Of a DNA stretch of 27,378 nt, positions 8,975 to 20,871 are shown piece by piece (position 1 is the first letter of the stretch; the number at the start of each line of letters is the position of its first letter). The stretch lies in contig NW_014577622.1 in NCBI RefSeq assembly GCF_000485595.1, forward strand, positions 1 through 27,378, given 5' to 3'. The DNA comes from Priapulus caudatus (Eukaryota > Priapulida > Priapulimorpha > Priapulimorphida > Priapulidae). A program made the translations under genes and the position numbers. Below the pieces are notes generated by a model. It worked only from the letters and a program-made list of their open reading frames with translations, was not told where the DNA came from and made no database searches.

Positions 8975-10500
8975 CGCGTGATATCATGTGTATGTCATAA
9001 ATATAAAATATTTCAGTTTCTTGTGTTTGCAGTTTTATAACATGTATGCGTACGTGTAAGATCCGCCGTTTTCGTAGATGACATACCTTCAGGAATTAAA
9101 TGGAAAACGTTACTGAAATATGTCATATGATAGTACAAATTAAAAACCTTCCCTTTGAAAGTAATCTGATCGTGCAATTAATTTTATCACCAACAGAAGT
9201 AGCACGGGTAATAACATGCTCAGATGGAATGCAAGCAATCACATATTTGATTTTGAAAATAAAGACAATAATTGCTTCTCGTAACTATAGTACAGTTAAA
9301 AGCAGTATCCAGCTAGGGGAATGTCTGAGTTAACATAGAATAATGTGATTAAACATGCGATGCTGAGGTAATCGCATAATCTAAGAATAAATTCATTTCA
9401 TTAAAAATTCCACATATATAACCTGTTAACAGCAGTTTCGACAACCGTTCGAGTTTACTCTATAAAGCTGAGAAAATCGCTGACTGCATTTGTTATGAGG
9501 GCTTCAATTTTAGTAGGAATTTAAATAGTGAGCGATGGTAGCACGAGCGTTGCGGTTTGACGCGCTCGCTTCACTCCTGCACGCGGACTGAACCTGCAAT
9601 CAAACCCTCGCATGCCAAGCTGACGCGTGACATTTACTGCGGTTTAAACGCAAATCTCCGACGATGCGGTGAATTAATCGTGCAGCGCGAGGCCGGGAAG
9701 TAGCCGCGAGTTACCGGCGGAGCAGGGTAACGAAGTAACGATGTACAGATGGTTGTACTCTCGGTCAATTTGTTTCAAATTCGACCTGAAACGGTGCATT
9801 TTCTTGCGTTACTACCGCACAAGATAAGTTGTGCGTGACGGGTGCAGCAGACGAGCAAAATACTAAGTGATTGGGGGAGGGGGGTCTGTTCGAGACCGCG
9901 CAGCGCGTGCGACACAGCTTCGAGGCAGAGTTATTTATATATACAGGTATATAGAAAGCTCTGTGTATACGCACCTTTCTCCTACAACCCTCCCACTCAC
10001 ATAGCTGACGCGCTTAGGGCTTCAGATTTTACGTACGTGAGAGAGAAAGGCATTTGAAAAATGCTAAAAACTAACTACAATTAAATTATTCTAATACTTG
10101 ACGTTTTGTAACCTGATGACGGGATCAGGGATATTGCCGTAGATTTTGCGTCCGCTGCATCATTACGAACCTAGCCCGCGTCGTCGAGGCATATACAATA
10201 AGATGGCTGGAATTTAACAGCAGCGTTCGCGCCGTCACGCGATAGCGCTGCGCCTCGTGCTCTCGATCACTAAACAGAAAGCCGTATATTCTCTCGTAGC
10301 GACGAGAATCAAATCCAATAAGTCGCACACCCGCGCCGCGTCACGCAGCGAGAGCCACGTCGATATCCGGGCGAGACCCCCCCCCCCGCCTACCCCTCAT
10401 TCCCATACCCCGAAAGTAGGGATGTTGGCAACATTACATAATAATTATAGTCGGCAAGATATACAATGAATTACCGCCTACCATTGTACTCGTCGTCGCT
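8975..10500. other. Intergenic, no gene supported
   Basis: Mixed AT-rich and CpG-rich unique DNA. A 77-codon frame at 9100-9333 starts at an ATG but shows no family match I recognise. A poly-C run of about 12 bases lies near 10377-10388. The stretch 9540-9740 is CpG-rich without a recognisable motif set. Confidence 0.4.
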
Positions 10501-10550
10501 AGTGACGTCATATTTTAGCCAGTGACGTCACATTATAGCTAGTGACGTCA
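10501..10550. promoter_or_regulatory. Three perfect CREs on an exact 20-bp period
   Basis: TGACGTCA occurs at 10503-10510, 10523-10530 and 10543-10550, each preceded by AG. The spacers (tattttagcc, cattatagct) are related, so this is a small tandem duplication of a 20-bp unit in which the CRE is perfectly kept while the spacers have diverged. Twenty bp is close to two DNA turns, which would place bound bZIP dimers on nearly the same face. Known: full CREs recruit CREB/ATF. The target gene is unknown. Confidence 0.6.
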
Positions 10551-11210
10551 TCGGCCGTAATATAGTAATCAGAAGAAATTACGCTGGTTGCTAAGTCCCT
10601 TTCGCCGGTGGCGCAACGATCGTCTATATGAGTTGAAGCCATTCCTGTGTTCATCGCTAGCTCTATAGCTCAGCGACATCAACTAATAAGCTAGTTGAAC
10701 ACTCACCACCCAGAGGGGGCAGTGCAGTTTTTCGCTCCGGTTATACAAGAATTATACTGAACAAAACATAACGTTGTTTCAGACTCTGTTACTCGACACA
10801 CTGAAGGTAACCTTAGAGAATATACGAGGGTTATATAATCAATGAATCGTCTCAGTCTTTATCAAAAACATTTAAAAAAACTAATATGTCAACCAAAATC
10901 TAAACAATATAATTATACAATTTTCGCTGTAGCGGGGTAGTGTGATTTTAGGGGCGGATACGCGCTTGAAGAAGACACTGAAAACTCCCTAGAAATGTTA
11001 TTGTTTGGCATAGAATTTCAAGCGCGATGCATAAACCCCGTTTATACATGCTAACTCAAGACGTTTAAATTTTAATCAGGTTGTAAATGCATTGATGACG
11101 GCCGCTAGGAGGCAATGCGATAGCTGGCGGCCATGAGTTGATTGAACTGTGAATATTTATGTTACGGTTACATCGCAAGCAAACACAGACATCGTAGCCG
11201 GCATATATGC
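10551..11210. other. Intergenic, downstream of the CRE cluster
   Basis: It contains tctatatgag near 10622-10631, a poor TATA-like string. I see no convincing start site, splice site or coding frame, although the CRE cluster would make this a place to look for a transcript start. Confidence 0.3.
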
Positions 11211-11289
11211 ACACTCACACACACACACGCACACGCACGCACACGCGCACACGCACACACACACATGCGCACGCGCGCACACACACACA

Positions 11290-11356
<67 letters not shown>

Positions 11357-11359
11357 GCG

Positions 11360-11438
<79 letters not shown>

Positions 11439-11526
11439 GCACGCACGCACGCACGTACTAACTCAAACGCACGCACACGCATGTACGCGCACACGCAAGC
11501 GCGTACACGCACGCGCGCACGCGCAC
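11211..11526. repeat. Compound (AC)n/(GC)n array, ~315 bp of alternating purine-pyrimidine
   Basis: Long AC runs are interrupted by ACGC and GCGCGC steps, including gcgcgcgcgc near 11357-11367, and then an (ACGC)n segment at 11434-11456. Alternation of purine and pyrimidine is almost unbroken from 11211 to about 11456. Open frames of up to 165 codons in several frames on both strands are translations of this tract (His-Thr or Cys-Val repeats) and are not genes. Confidence 0.95.
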
Positions 11527-11888
11527 GTCGTTATATAGCGTCGTTATTGTGTTGCAAAAACACGAGCATAATTAACACGTTCCATCAGAGCGCTACTAGG
11601 TCCGTCAGCGCCCGTTACACTTCGCCCGCAGATGTGTGATGAACACTGGCGGAAGCCATGCGTCTGACTGCTAACGACCTCTCTCGCTCGCGGATTATCG
11701 CCGCCGCCCAATTAATATCATCTCAGCGACACTGCCGATTAACGCGTCGATCACAGCTGATACCAACAATTGAAATCTGGCGCATGTAGAGGTTCCTAAC
11801 ATCCGGTGTGACATCCGGCACGACGCGCCGGAATGTCAGGATGTGCAGTTATTATATAGCAGAGTTAATAAAACTATGACCACTTACA
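11527..11888. other. Intergenic, nothing recognised
   Basis: CpG-containing unique sequence with a close pair of similar strings around 11800-11820 (acatccggtgtg, acatccggcacg). No gene or RNA is supported. Confidence 0.4.
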
Positions 11889-11897
11889 ATGATGATG

Positions 11898-11931
<34 letters not shown>

Positions 11932-12043
11932 CAATAATCATAATAATCATAATAATCATAATAATAATACATTAATAATATTTTTACACGTAATTATTAT
12001 AAAAAATCGTAATATAATAAATAAACTAACAATAAACAAATAA
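11889..12043. repeat. GATGATAAT/AAT-rich microsatellite
   Basis: Begins as (GAT)n, changes to (GATAAT)n, then (AAT)n and (AATCAT)n, and grades into AT-rich DNA. The 66-codon frame covering it is a Asp/Asn-repeat artefact. Confidence 0.9.
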
Positions 12044-13432
12044 TAATAACACTGATAGAGAAAAGAGACAATAACGATAAAAAAAGATCCCTGCTTTACA
12101 TAGTATCTCTATGATTCGTAGTAATTCACACGTGCAGTACCTTGCTAATACGATGCCTTTTAGATGTGTATGGCGTGTAAGCTACCTACTTCAGGTGCAG
12201 CCATCCATGTAGGGCGAGACACACGCACGCAAAATACATGGAACTATGTGCAGCCATAAATGTAGATGATATTTCATGGCAATTTTACAGGAATTATGTG
12301 CAAGCTAATAACAAAGCCTGCCATTTTCTTAATCGTAATGGAAATTGATTTTTTTTGTAGTAACTCGCTAGTGCAGATCGAAATGTGCGCACGCAAACGT
12401 CTTTATAATGATCTAACCATCGGTGCCAACGAATTACCATCCTAATACTTTTTATAACAAGTGTGTAAGCAATGTGTTTTTACGAGCGATCGAAGACACA
12501 CGAGGATAATGTCAACCAAACAGGTCTTCGTCGTTCTGCTGATTCGGTAGGCATGGTACGTGATTTTGAGTAATCTGCAATTTGTAGGAATTTATTCGTG
12601 TTGCCTGACGTATGTAGTGTAGCACGGCGTCCATACCTGAATCTGCTGACTACGCAAATCCTTGCTCAACTTGCACAGCTGCGCCAGAATCTATCAGTTA
12701 TTGGCTAGAATCAAATCCGCGCGTTGATTTTCCTCCTTGTTTTGTCTACTTGTTTGTCATTTGTTCGCTGTTATTTGATATCGAGTTCGTAAAAATCTGT
12801 CGGTTGTTATTCTAGAAGCACGCTGTCTGTGGCCAATGATTGTTAAACTAAGCGAGCCTCAAGAATGTAGTTAGCATGCAATAAATCACTCATGATCAAT
12901 GCTATAAGAGAATTCATAGATTCGTTGAGCGGTGCTCAGTGGATTTAAAACACGACCACACATGAATTCGTTGTCCGAAATAAAATGTGCAAGGTTTTTA
13001 CCGAATAGATGAACGAGAAATAAAATGAATCATTTAATTAATGCCATGTTAATACCATTTCGTGCATCCGGTATTTGGATATGCACGCCCTGTGTAGTGT
13101 TTACATAATGGCGAATGCTGGTATACACTGGGATGCTCGATCTTCATATATGGTCATCGATACTGTCAGGCAACGATCGGTTGCGTGTCAGCACGGGAAA
13201 AGATTTTACTGGTAGAGGACATTGGATAGAAAACTATATTTGCTAACAAGCGTGTCAGGAACAATATTTTATGCTGTCGTCAGCATAAAACGCACAAGTA
13301 AAACGCACAAGTCTGTGAAAAACGTATTCTGTTATACGCTCTGAGTCAGCAGGTAACCACTAGTTGTCGAGTAAAAAGATATGCACTTTGATATTGTACG
13401 GGAAAAATATTGATGAAACAGACAGACAAACA
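12044..13432. other. Intergenic, nothing recognised
   Basis: Unique AT-leaning sequence. The motif tgtgcagccat recurs twice loosely (near 12195 and 12248). No open frame over 60 codons, no transposon end and no RNA gene was found. Confidence 0.45.
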
Positions 13433-13509
13433 GAAAGAAAGAAAGAAGACTATACCTATACCTATACCTATACCTATACCTATACCTATACCTATACCTA
13501 TACCTATAC
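13433..13509. repeat. GAAA tract followed by a TATACC hexamer array (9.8 copies)
   Basis: Short (GAAA)n at 13433-13447, then perfect TATACC units from 13451 to 13509 with no internal substitution, which suggests recent expansion. TATACC is not a known telomere unit. Confidence 0.95.
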
Positions 13510-13519
13510 GTAGATTTCT

Positions 13520-13564
13520 AGATCTACCTCTACCTCTAAGTCTACCTGTGATAGAGGTAGATCT
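13520..13564. repeat. 13-bp perfect inverted repeat at the end of the hexamer array
   Basis: agatctacctcta (13520-13532) pairs with tagaggtagatct (13552-13564) across a 19-base loop. Both arms and the loop are built from tctacc-like steps, resembling diverged versions of the adjacent TATACC hexamer. Confidence 0.8.
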
Positions 13565-15282
13565 TTAGATTAAACCCCGATTTTTAATGCGACTATGATG
13601 TCTATTTTGTTAGCAGGCCGTAAGCGGATAGTGCACAATAATTATAATGACAAAGAAAGCTCAAACATAATAATTGTGGCAGGAACACATTAACCGGAAT
13701 AAAGTCCTACAGCAAAATGTTAATCGCGTGGCATTGCACGCTCCCGAGTGTTCATACATGGTTTCATCTCTATATAGACGCCGCCATTAGCATATTAGCA
13801 GCTTAATTGTCGCCTAACGACCCAGAAAAAAAACCCAGAGAGAAATTTCAGCAAACTGTTAGAAATTTCACGTCGGGTTAATGGAGCTATTGAAATTAGC
13901 ATTACGATATGTTTGGGGGTTTGATCTCTACGACATGGAAAGCGTCTCGGGGCGTGAATAGCCAGCTACAAACAAGCGATGCATTGAGCGGTTGTGGAAG
14001 TTTATAACTTCGTAAATATTCTTTCGGTCGTCGGGTCGGTGTTTAGCTAAGTAAATGTCGAATGTTTAAAATGTCAATTTAGGAATTCATGTGTATGTAT
14101 GGCATGGTAAAATTTATTTTTTGTATATAATTAGAAAAGAATGTATGCATGTATGTATATGTGTAGATGCTTTTGTTTATGTTTAACAAAAGCAAAGCAT
14201 GCTACGTGTAATATGTAAATTGATAAAAATGTAACAAATGTTTTCTCTGTTAAATCAATAAAACAGGGAAAAACAACGATGATAAATCCCACAGATGAAC
14301 ATTCCAAATACATGTAGCGTCGGTCAATTCATTGCAACATAATTTGTCAAAAGAGTATACCTAAGAAAATAAGATAAGAGCTTATCACTGCTCATGTTCT
14401 TGCTTAATCCGCACGCGGTCATTATATATGACACGTGCAGCTGCCAGCCGGCGATAAATACACGAACACAGCTAGTTCAGTGACGTATGTATGTAAATAC
14501 CTATAAGCTGATCCGCAAGACAGATCAATATGCCCATAAAATAGAGCAATTGATCAGATTCTGTTACCATGATAGACTGTACGCGTGCATGATCGTACGT
14601 AATGTATAAGGCATGTGCAGCCTTCTTTATTTGGGAATACAAAACAACATCATCAACCCAATTGTGGAACACGATCATCACGTTTCATAATAAAATATGA
14701 GCAATCTTGTTTGCTGTTATAAAGTTTGCTGAAAAACTTACATGACTGACATGGTAGCAATTAATAGTTTCGACAAATTGGTCTAGCTGTCTATGAGAAG
14801 CTGAACGAAGCTATTATTTTCTTTAATGTCACGTCGTCATCGCTAACCGTTTTTCAGATTCATCCGTCTCTCCGTACAACGCTCGTGGGTGAATTCGCTC
14901 CGAATTGTTCTCGTCCCATCAACACGTATTGCAACTATGATTGCAACAGCTAAGGGCTTGAAAATTCCCCACGTCGGGAAAATCCGAATCGGTCGATTTG
15001 AAACGGTATACGTTAAAACTCCGACGCACAGCCGGCTGAAATTTAACACTTGAATGAAGAACACAGCTAACCTACGGATTAAAGCGTCCTCGTATAATAA
15101 ATTCACAATTTTCCCATCCATCTTAAAATTGCAACGCAGTTCCTTTGTTTGCAAAAATGTGCAAAGAACGTTTTTTGCACTGTACGGCAGAGACATGGAT
15201 AAATTGATGATCGTATATAAATTTTCAGGTTGTGAAATGACGGGCTTTCATGGATTACGTCTGACAACGCATAATTTGTATC
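13565..15282. other. Intergenic, nothing recognised
   Basis: AT-rich unique DNA. The largest open frame, 117 codons on the reverse strand (14843-15196), shows no domain I recognise and overlaps a 98-codon frame on the other strand. I treat both as chance. Confidence 0.4.
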
Positions 15283-15327
15283 GCTCTCTCTCTCTCTCTC
15301 TCTCTCACGCGCGCGAGAGAGAGAGAG
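15283..15327. repeat. CT run, CGCGCGCG centre, GA run: hairpin-forming repeat
   Basis: (CT)n to 15306 and (GA)n at 15315-15327 flank a self-complementary cgcgcgcg (15308-15315). The arms pair for at least 11 bp (15296-15306 with 15317-15327), with one A-A mismatch next to the centre. Confidence 0.85.
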
Positions 15328-17371
15328 TTTGCGTGCGTGCATGTCTGTAGCTTACAATTTATAATTGCATTATTAGTGTTACACGTGTCACGAACAGTCC
15401 AGGATATTTCCTATAAATCTATTAAATTATAAAAAATAGCAATTTTTTACTTTAAAGTTTGTATAAGTAATGCACCTATCGCAAATATACTGTAATGTAA
15501 ATATGTATAATTAATTAAAATCTTTAATAAATCTAATTAAATTTTAAAGATTTTCTATAGTTTTGAAGGTCATAAGATCAAAAACAAATAAAGTTAATCT
15601 TTTAATTATGACACTGCATGTTAGTTGTGCAGTTATTGGAACGAAAACAGCTGTTATATGTAACTAACATGGGACTGCGCGTGTGTATAATCATCACACC
15701 AAGTGATTAAAAGAGGAATTCCATATAATTATTAGACATATTTTTTAATCAATGCAGAGATGCCAAATTACTGCAGGGAAAAAATTCTAAGGAATGTTAA
15801 TATAATCAATGAGGGCTATAGTAGTAGTAGTTTTTCATGAATTTGATTATTTTTTATCAATCACATGTCGAGTTTCAAGTAATTAAAATGTTTTTTTCGA
15901 GTTTTTAAGGGTTTAAAGTAATTTAATGCGTTTTTTCTTAAATTGTGTTGTTGGCATTAACTTGTAACTAGCTATACTACTAATACGTCAAATTACATAA
16001 TTCCGACTTCACCCCAGTGTTCACATTCATGCGTATTCATTCGTGGCGAAACGGATACGTTGCGGCAGAATCGATCCCGTCAGTACGCGAAGGATAGATA
16101 TTATAAGGAGTGATATTATCTGACTATACTAGATATCGCTATTTCTGAGAGTGTGAAACCGTTTTCTATTATGCTTTGTTTAATACTTCGCACGAAGCAA
16201 ATGTTGGACGCGGTTCGGCTGTTCATTCATACGCGTTCATGTACGATACAGGAAGTATCGCGGAGATCAATATAATTCCGCCATCTTTTAGTTTCCGCGA
16301 GTGGTTTAAGCACACACAACTGTCACAGGTGTTCTTCAGTATATCTCTCTATATAGAGCCCCAAGTTTCCCACTATCGCTCGTGTTTTCTCATCGTTTCT
16401 TAAAAGATGTATAATCCAACAGCATTAATTGCTAATCACTTGAAAAAATATTAACAAAATAACATTTTATCGAGGCATTTACAACATTTCTCAGCAAGCA
16501 AGGGGCGCGTCGATGTTTTTATTCTCAGCGATCAACCGCGCTAACCTTATAAGGTAATGATGCGAGCGACGCTATTCAACTTTCCGCCGAATTTTTCGAA
16601 TGGGAACAAGAGCCGAGAAACACGGCCGCCGTTTAATCAGAACAGTGCATAGTTCCAACGGAAACAGCCGGGACGACTGCGGGCGCACATCCGCCATCGG
16701 CGGCTGAAGCAATGAAAAATTAAGCGCGTGTAAACTGCGCTATCCGGTCCTACTTGCCGGGCGTGTGCATGCTCGAAGGAAGCGTCGGAAGCCACATAAA
16801 GGTAACGGGAACGGCCGCTAACACGCGCAATCCGTGTTCTCAATTTGCGGACGTGTGCGCGTGTGTACACGAGCGCGCGCGCTGCTATTGTCGCAAGAAA
16901 CGTGGAAATGTGGCCATTTTGTCGATACGTGTGTCGATTGAATTCGATGTGATTGATGACAGCGGCCGTTAGTTGTGCGGCAAGCTTTCATTTCGAACGT
17001 TGGCACAATCACGTGTCAGCCTAATGGTGACTAGCGCACGCTGTTGCCGAATATTAAGCACTAAGCGTCGTCTCGGCGATGAGTTTAGTTTTAATTCCTC
17101 AGAATAATATATGCCGTATATAATCAATGACATAACTTTATTCCTATGAATAAGCGATAAAAAATAATCCAAAATACCGAAGTTCTTTCAGAAAACACTG
17201 TTTTCCTTCAATAGCCCCCGCACTCCTTTTTATTCCCATCACCTGCAATATACATTTGTTTATAATGTTTATGACAAACGTTGCCTTTTCTTAGTAAAAT
17301 CTTAAATAGCCTTGTAAATAATGAGCAACGACAACACGTTATACGTCCACTCGCGCGCACACGTACACCCG

Positions 17372-17378
<7 letters not shown>
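15328..17378. other. Intergenic; AT-rich to ~16020, CpG-rich around 16500-17060
   Basis: 15400-15960 is strongly AT-rich with runs of A and T. 16500-17060 is CpG-rich with overlapping open frames on both strands (72-77 codons). None has a recognisable domain, and their antiparallel overlap is expected in GC-rich DNA. Confidence 0.4.

Positions 17379-17434
<56 letters not shown>
17379..17434. repeat. (AC)28 microsatellite
   Basis: A pure 56-bp AC run preceded by a short degenerate CA/CG lead-in from 17351. Confidence 0.97.
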
Positions 17435-17436
<2 letters not shown>

Positions 17437-18835
17437 GTTATTTCCAATTATAATGATACTTCAAAGGCAAAGCACACGCGGATTATATATGCGTCGAATC
17501 AAGGTTGGTAGCAATGTAACTATAGCTGGCGATGGCTGCGCGTTGGGAAGGTAAAATAACATTTAATCGGATATACGTAGCGATAAATATATTATTTTTA
17601 TCGCCAACCCGCATAATTTCGTAGCACGTAAGCTGTGTTTGCATAAGGCGGCGTGTGTCTTCATTCAGCTCTAACCTTTACGTTGCCGCATTTCGTGGCT
17701 ATAGTCGCTCGGGCACCTGATTTATGTGCCCGGGGCCTCTGATAAATAAAACAAAGGGGCGCTTTATCTAGAGACCTTCATGCAAATGAACCCTGGTTGG
17801 AATTAAGTGGAGCAGTGCAGCTGGCATCAAGGGATGTTCCTGAAAGCAAAATCAACTTAAGAGAATAATGGAGTATCCCCTTTGATGTGAATATCAGAAA
17901 AAGCTTTCGTCGGCATTGCTACTTTTATCGTATTGGAATAAATCATTGATGCGGTAACGTGGCAGCCGCTGTATTATTATCTATTTCCCGATGATGGAAT
18001 GTCTCATGCTCCTAGTTTGATGGTAATATATCCACTAGAATTGGAAATGGTAATGCTCTCCGTGTGCTAGATCTCAGCTACTGTCATCTTAAATCGTACT
18101 ACCCACCTCGCTTAGAGTAAGTCACCGAGCAGGATGTAGAGAGAGTACGCCTCCTATCGGAAAGCACTTACATACCTGGTACATTGTATGCGCGAACGAA
18201 ATTTAATCATGTCTGACTAGCATGAGTAGACGCGGGGGTGGGGTACAAAATCGCGTGACTTGGCAGAGCGATGACGATGGAAGGCTCAGCTTCCAGTCAG
18301 TGCGCATAGTGCGGCTAAATAATAAATTACACATAATTTGAAATCAATCACGTTTTGTGTGTCGCTATTTGACATTTTCTCTGCATACTAGGTCGGGCCA
18401 GCTACCTTCTTGCCCGCCCAGAGATTACTGAGCGGGTGGGACTTGGATTTAATCATTACATGTATATATAGTGCTTCACTCTTATAAGAAGCATGCTGTA
18501 TCAGCATCGATGACAACGCTCTCGTCTAGAATCATCCTGCGCGCGTCTTTCCAATTCTGCAGCTAATTACCACTGCTGTAAATAGCACATCGCGGACACG
18601 CGCTCGCAGAGGCAAATACACCGAAGACATGTGCATTACTGTGTCCGCCAGCAAACGTGTCAGGGTGCATCATATATTATTTATGTGACAGCTCGATCAT
18701 GCAGCAAAGCGAGTGTCGCTGACACACCTGTCACCACGACGGCACGCAGTCACATCAGCTATGACACGGCGTGTTGACAGATTCTGATGAGCAGCGAGAG
18801 CTATAGTGTAATCATGCCGATACAGGTGTAAAGTA
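17435..18835. other. Intergenic, one small hairpin
   Basis: A 7-bp stem (cgggcac 17710-17716, gtgcccg 17726-17732) with a 9-base loop is followed by a gataaataaaac stretch. It is too short to call a structured RNA. No gene is supported. Confidence 0.4.
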
Positions 18836-18891
18836 GTGGTATTAGTAGTAGTAGTGGTGTTGGTGGTGGTGGTACTAGAAGTAGTAATAGT

Positions 18892-18924
<33 letters not shown>
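18836..18924. repeat. (GTA/GTG)n followed by (GA)n
   Basis: Trinucleotide GTA and GGT steps at 18836-18893 lead into a GA run at 18894-18924. The covering 64-codon frame is a Val/Arg-Glu repeat artefact. Confidence 0.9.
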
Positions 18925-18927
<3 letters not shown>

Positions 18928-19738
18928 GTCTATGTATTCAATTACATGGAAATTGCAACTCTATACGTCGCGCGCGAAATGTTGTGAATTGATGATTTGC
19001 GCGAAAACAAAAATCGATGGCCTTAATTAGGCACACGACGACGGCAACATGTTGATCTCTTGCCGGAATTTTCTCCGAAATCATTTACGTCGTCTTTGAA
19101 ATGCAACGTTTGCAATGACGCATTCGTATATGACAAGTAATTATTATAGTGACGCAATCCAGAGTGGAGTTGGGAAGATTACCGGTAGCAAAAATCTCCG
19201 CGACTGCAATCATGCTCGCGTCTACATTGGAAAAATTTATATAAATGACAAGCATTATTCTACGGTTCAGAGACGGCTGTGGCCTGATTGCATGCATTAC
19301 TGATACGTCATGCTGTGCTCGACGGTTAAAAAGGATAAATATATGACGTAAATTATTCAAAATATCGCTCATTGTTCGCGGGCTTTGGTATTGCACAAAA
19401 CTGACATCTGCATTTACGTTGATAGTACTGGTTACATTTGCTAAAATATGGTTATTCGTGCCGATTCTGAACAGGGTTTCGACACAACGACGGAGAAAAA
19501 ATCAAGTACACTCTCATCTATAAGTAATGCACGCTAACCCTTTCATGTTGTAACGATTTCATGTGAGAATGGCACGTCGGCGCACGCACGAGCTTGTTGA
19601 AAGCAATATCAATTCATTTACGTTATTGTTGCTTCTCTGCAGACCGTTCTCCGAATCTTTGGAACTGTTATTATTCAAGAAGCAGACAACATCTGTCGGC
19701 GTCTGTTGATCGCTCACTACACCGCCACAGCAGCCATT
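18925..19738. other. Intergenic, nothing recognised
   Basis: Unique sequence; the 103-codon reverse frame (19085-19396) shows no recognisable domain. Confidence 0.4.
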
Positions 19739-20255
19739 TCTGTTTCTTTCTGTGTTTGTGCCTCTCTCTCTAACTCTCAAGCACGTTCTCCACATTTCTT
19801 GCACGCGCCTACTCTCATTTCTTACTACTACGCATTTACACGCGCCTACTCCCTTTCTCTCTTTCTCTCGCATAATTCTCCCTCCCGTCTCCCTCCTCTC
19901 TCTCCTCCCTCTCTCTCTCTCTCGCTCTTGCCCACCCTTCTCTCTTTTCTTTCCCATTTCCCTCATCCCCTTTCTTTCTTCTATCTCGGTCTCTGTCTTA
20001 TATCTCTTTCTCTCTCATCTCTCTCTCTCTCTCTCTCTCTCTCGCTCTTTCTATCTCTCTTTCTTCCTCCCGCGGTCTCTCTCTCTCTCTCCTCTCCTTC
20101 CCGCCCTCTCTCTCGAGTTTCCGGCCTCTCTCGCCCGCTCTGTTTCACTTCTCCCTCTTCTCTCTCCTCTCTCTCCCACTTCCTTCCTTTGTTTCTCTCT
20201 CCCCCGGCTCTCTCTCCCCCTCGCTTCCCCTGCTCTGTCTCCGACATTCACGTCT
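19739..20255. repeat. ~500-bp polypyrimidine (CT-rich) tract
   Basis: The + strand is overwhelmingly C and T, with short CT runs separated by cgc, cac or ttt steps. The longest pure CT stretch is around 20018-20043. Three frames on the + strand and two on the - strand stay open for 66-183 codons simply because CT sequence has no stop codons. Long homopyrimidine-homopurine tracts with mirror symmetry can form intramolecular triplexes. Confidence 0.9.
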
Positions 20256-20798
20256 AGCTATTCGTGAGATCTCGATGCCGGTCTGTCGTGTGCGTAACGA
20301 AGGATACGAGAAGGACGCTGAAAGCGCGATCGAGTTGCTTTGTTGTTTTTTCGTCTCGCCACGGCTAATTCTTTTTTAGGTATAATTACGATATGCCAGC
20401 TGTCACGCGATATGATAGATTACGTTGAGGTAGAACAAGTCTGATGTCGTCACCGATATAGCACAGCATGCCTGCGCATACGCCGTCGCTTCGATTCGTA
20501 AAATAATATTATCTGTTCATTCGTTCCTATTCATGAAAGATTCACTTACTCGCGTGTATCAATATCACATTGGCTACGCAATTAATTCTAGAAAATCACA
20601 TAACATGGCAAATTTTACCGTTTAGTCCTATTCGTAATATAAGAATGCGTATCCCTAATCGTAACATAGTTTTACATGATCACATTTCGTGCAAATCAGA
20701 ACATCGCTATATCACTGCTTTTTCTCCTATATATGTATTTTCCTGGTGTGGCCATAAATACTATAAGAGTTATTTCTTCCTCCATTCGAAGTGGTATA

Positions 20799-20804
<6 letters not shown>
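20256..20804. other. Intergenic, nothing recognised
   Basis: CpG-containing then AT-rich unique DNA between the polypyrimidine tract and the CA array. Confidence 0.4.

Positions 20805-20869
<65 letters not shown>
20805..20869. repeat. (CA)32 microsatellite
   Basis: A pure CA run of about 65 bp ending at a ctgtgtggg junction. Open frames of 165-180 codons that cross it read Thr-His repeats. Confidence 0.97.

Positions 20870-20871
<2 letters not shown>

Noticed and set aside
9100-9333. 77-codon ATG frame with balanced composition
   Set aside because: No domain, splice context, promoter or antisense test supports it; a frame of this length is expected by chance in 27 kb.
11142-11639. 165-codon and other long frames over the AC array
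   Set aside because: They read His-Thr or Cys-Val repeats in several frames and on both strands, the expected result of translating (AC)n; no unique domain flanks them.
13451-13509. Interstitial telomere repeat
   Set aside because: TATACC differs from TTAGGG, TTAGG and other telomere units I know.
14843-15196. 117-codon reverse frame
   Set aside because: No recognisable family, and an almost equally long frame overlaps it on the other strand.
19706-20257. 183- and 171-codon Ser/Leu/Pro-rich frames
   Set aside because: The polypyrimidine tract lacks stop codons, so all + strand frames stay open. Composition is wholly explained by CT repeats.
20468-20478. Additional NRF-1-like site (tgcgcatacgc)
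   Set aside because: It departs from the palindrome and lies alone outside the repeat array.
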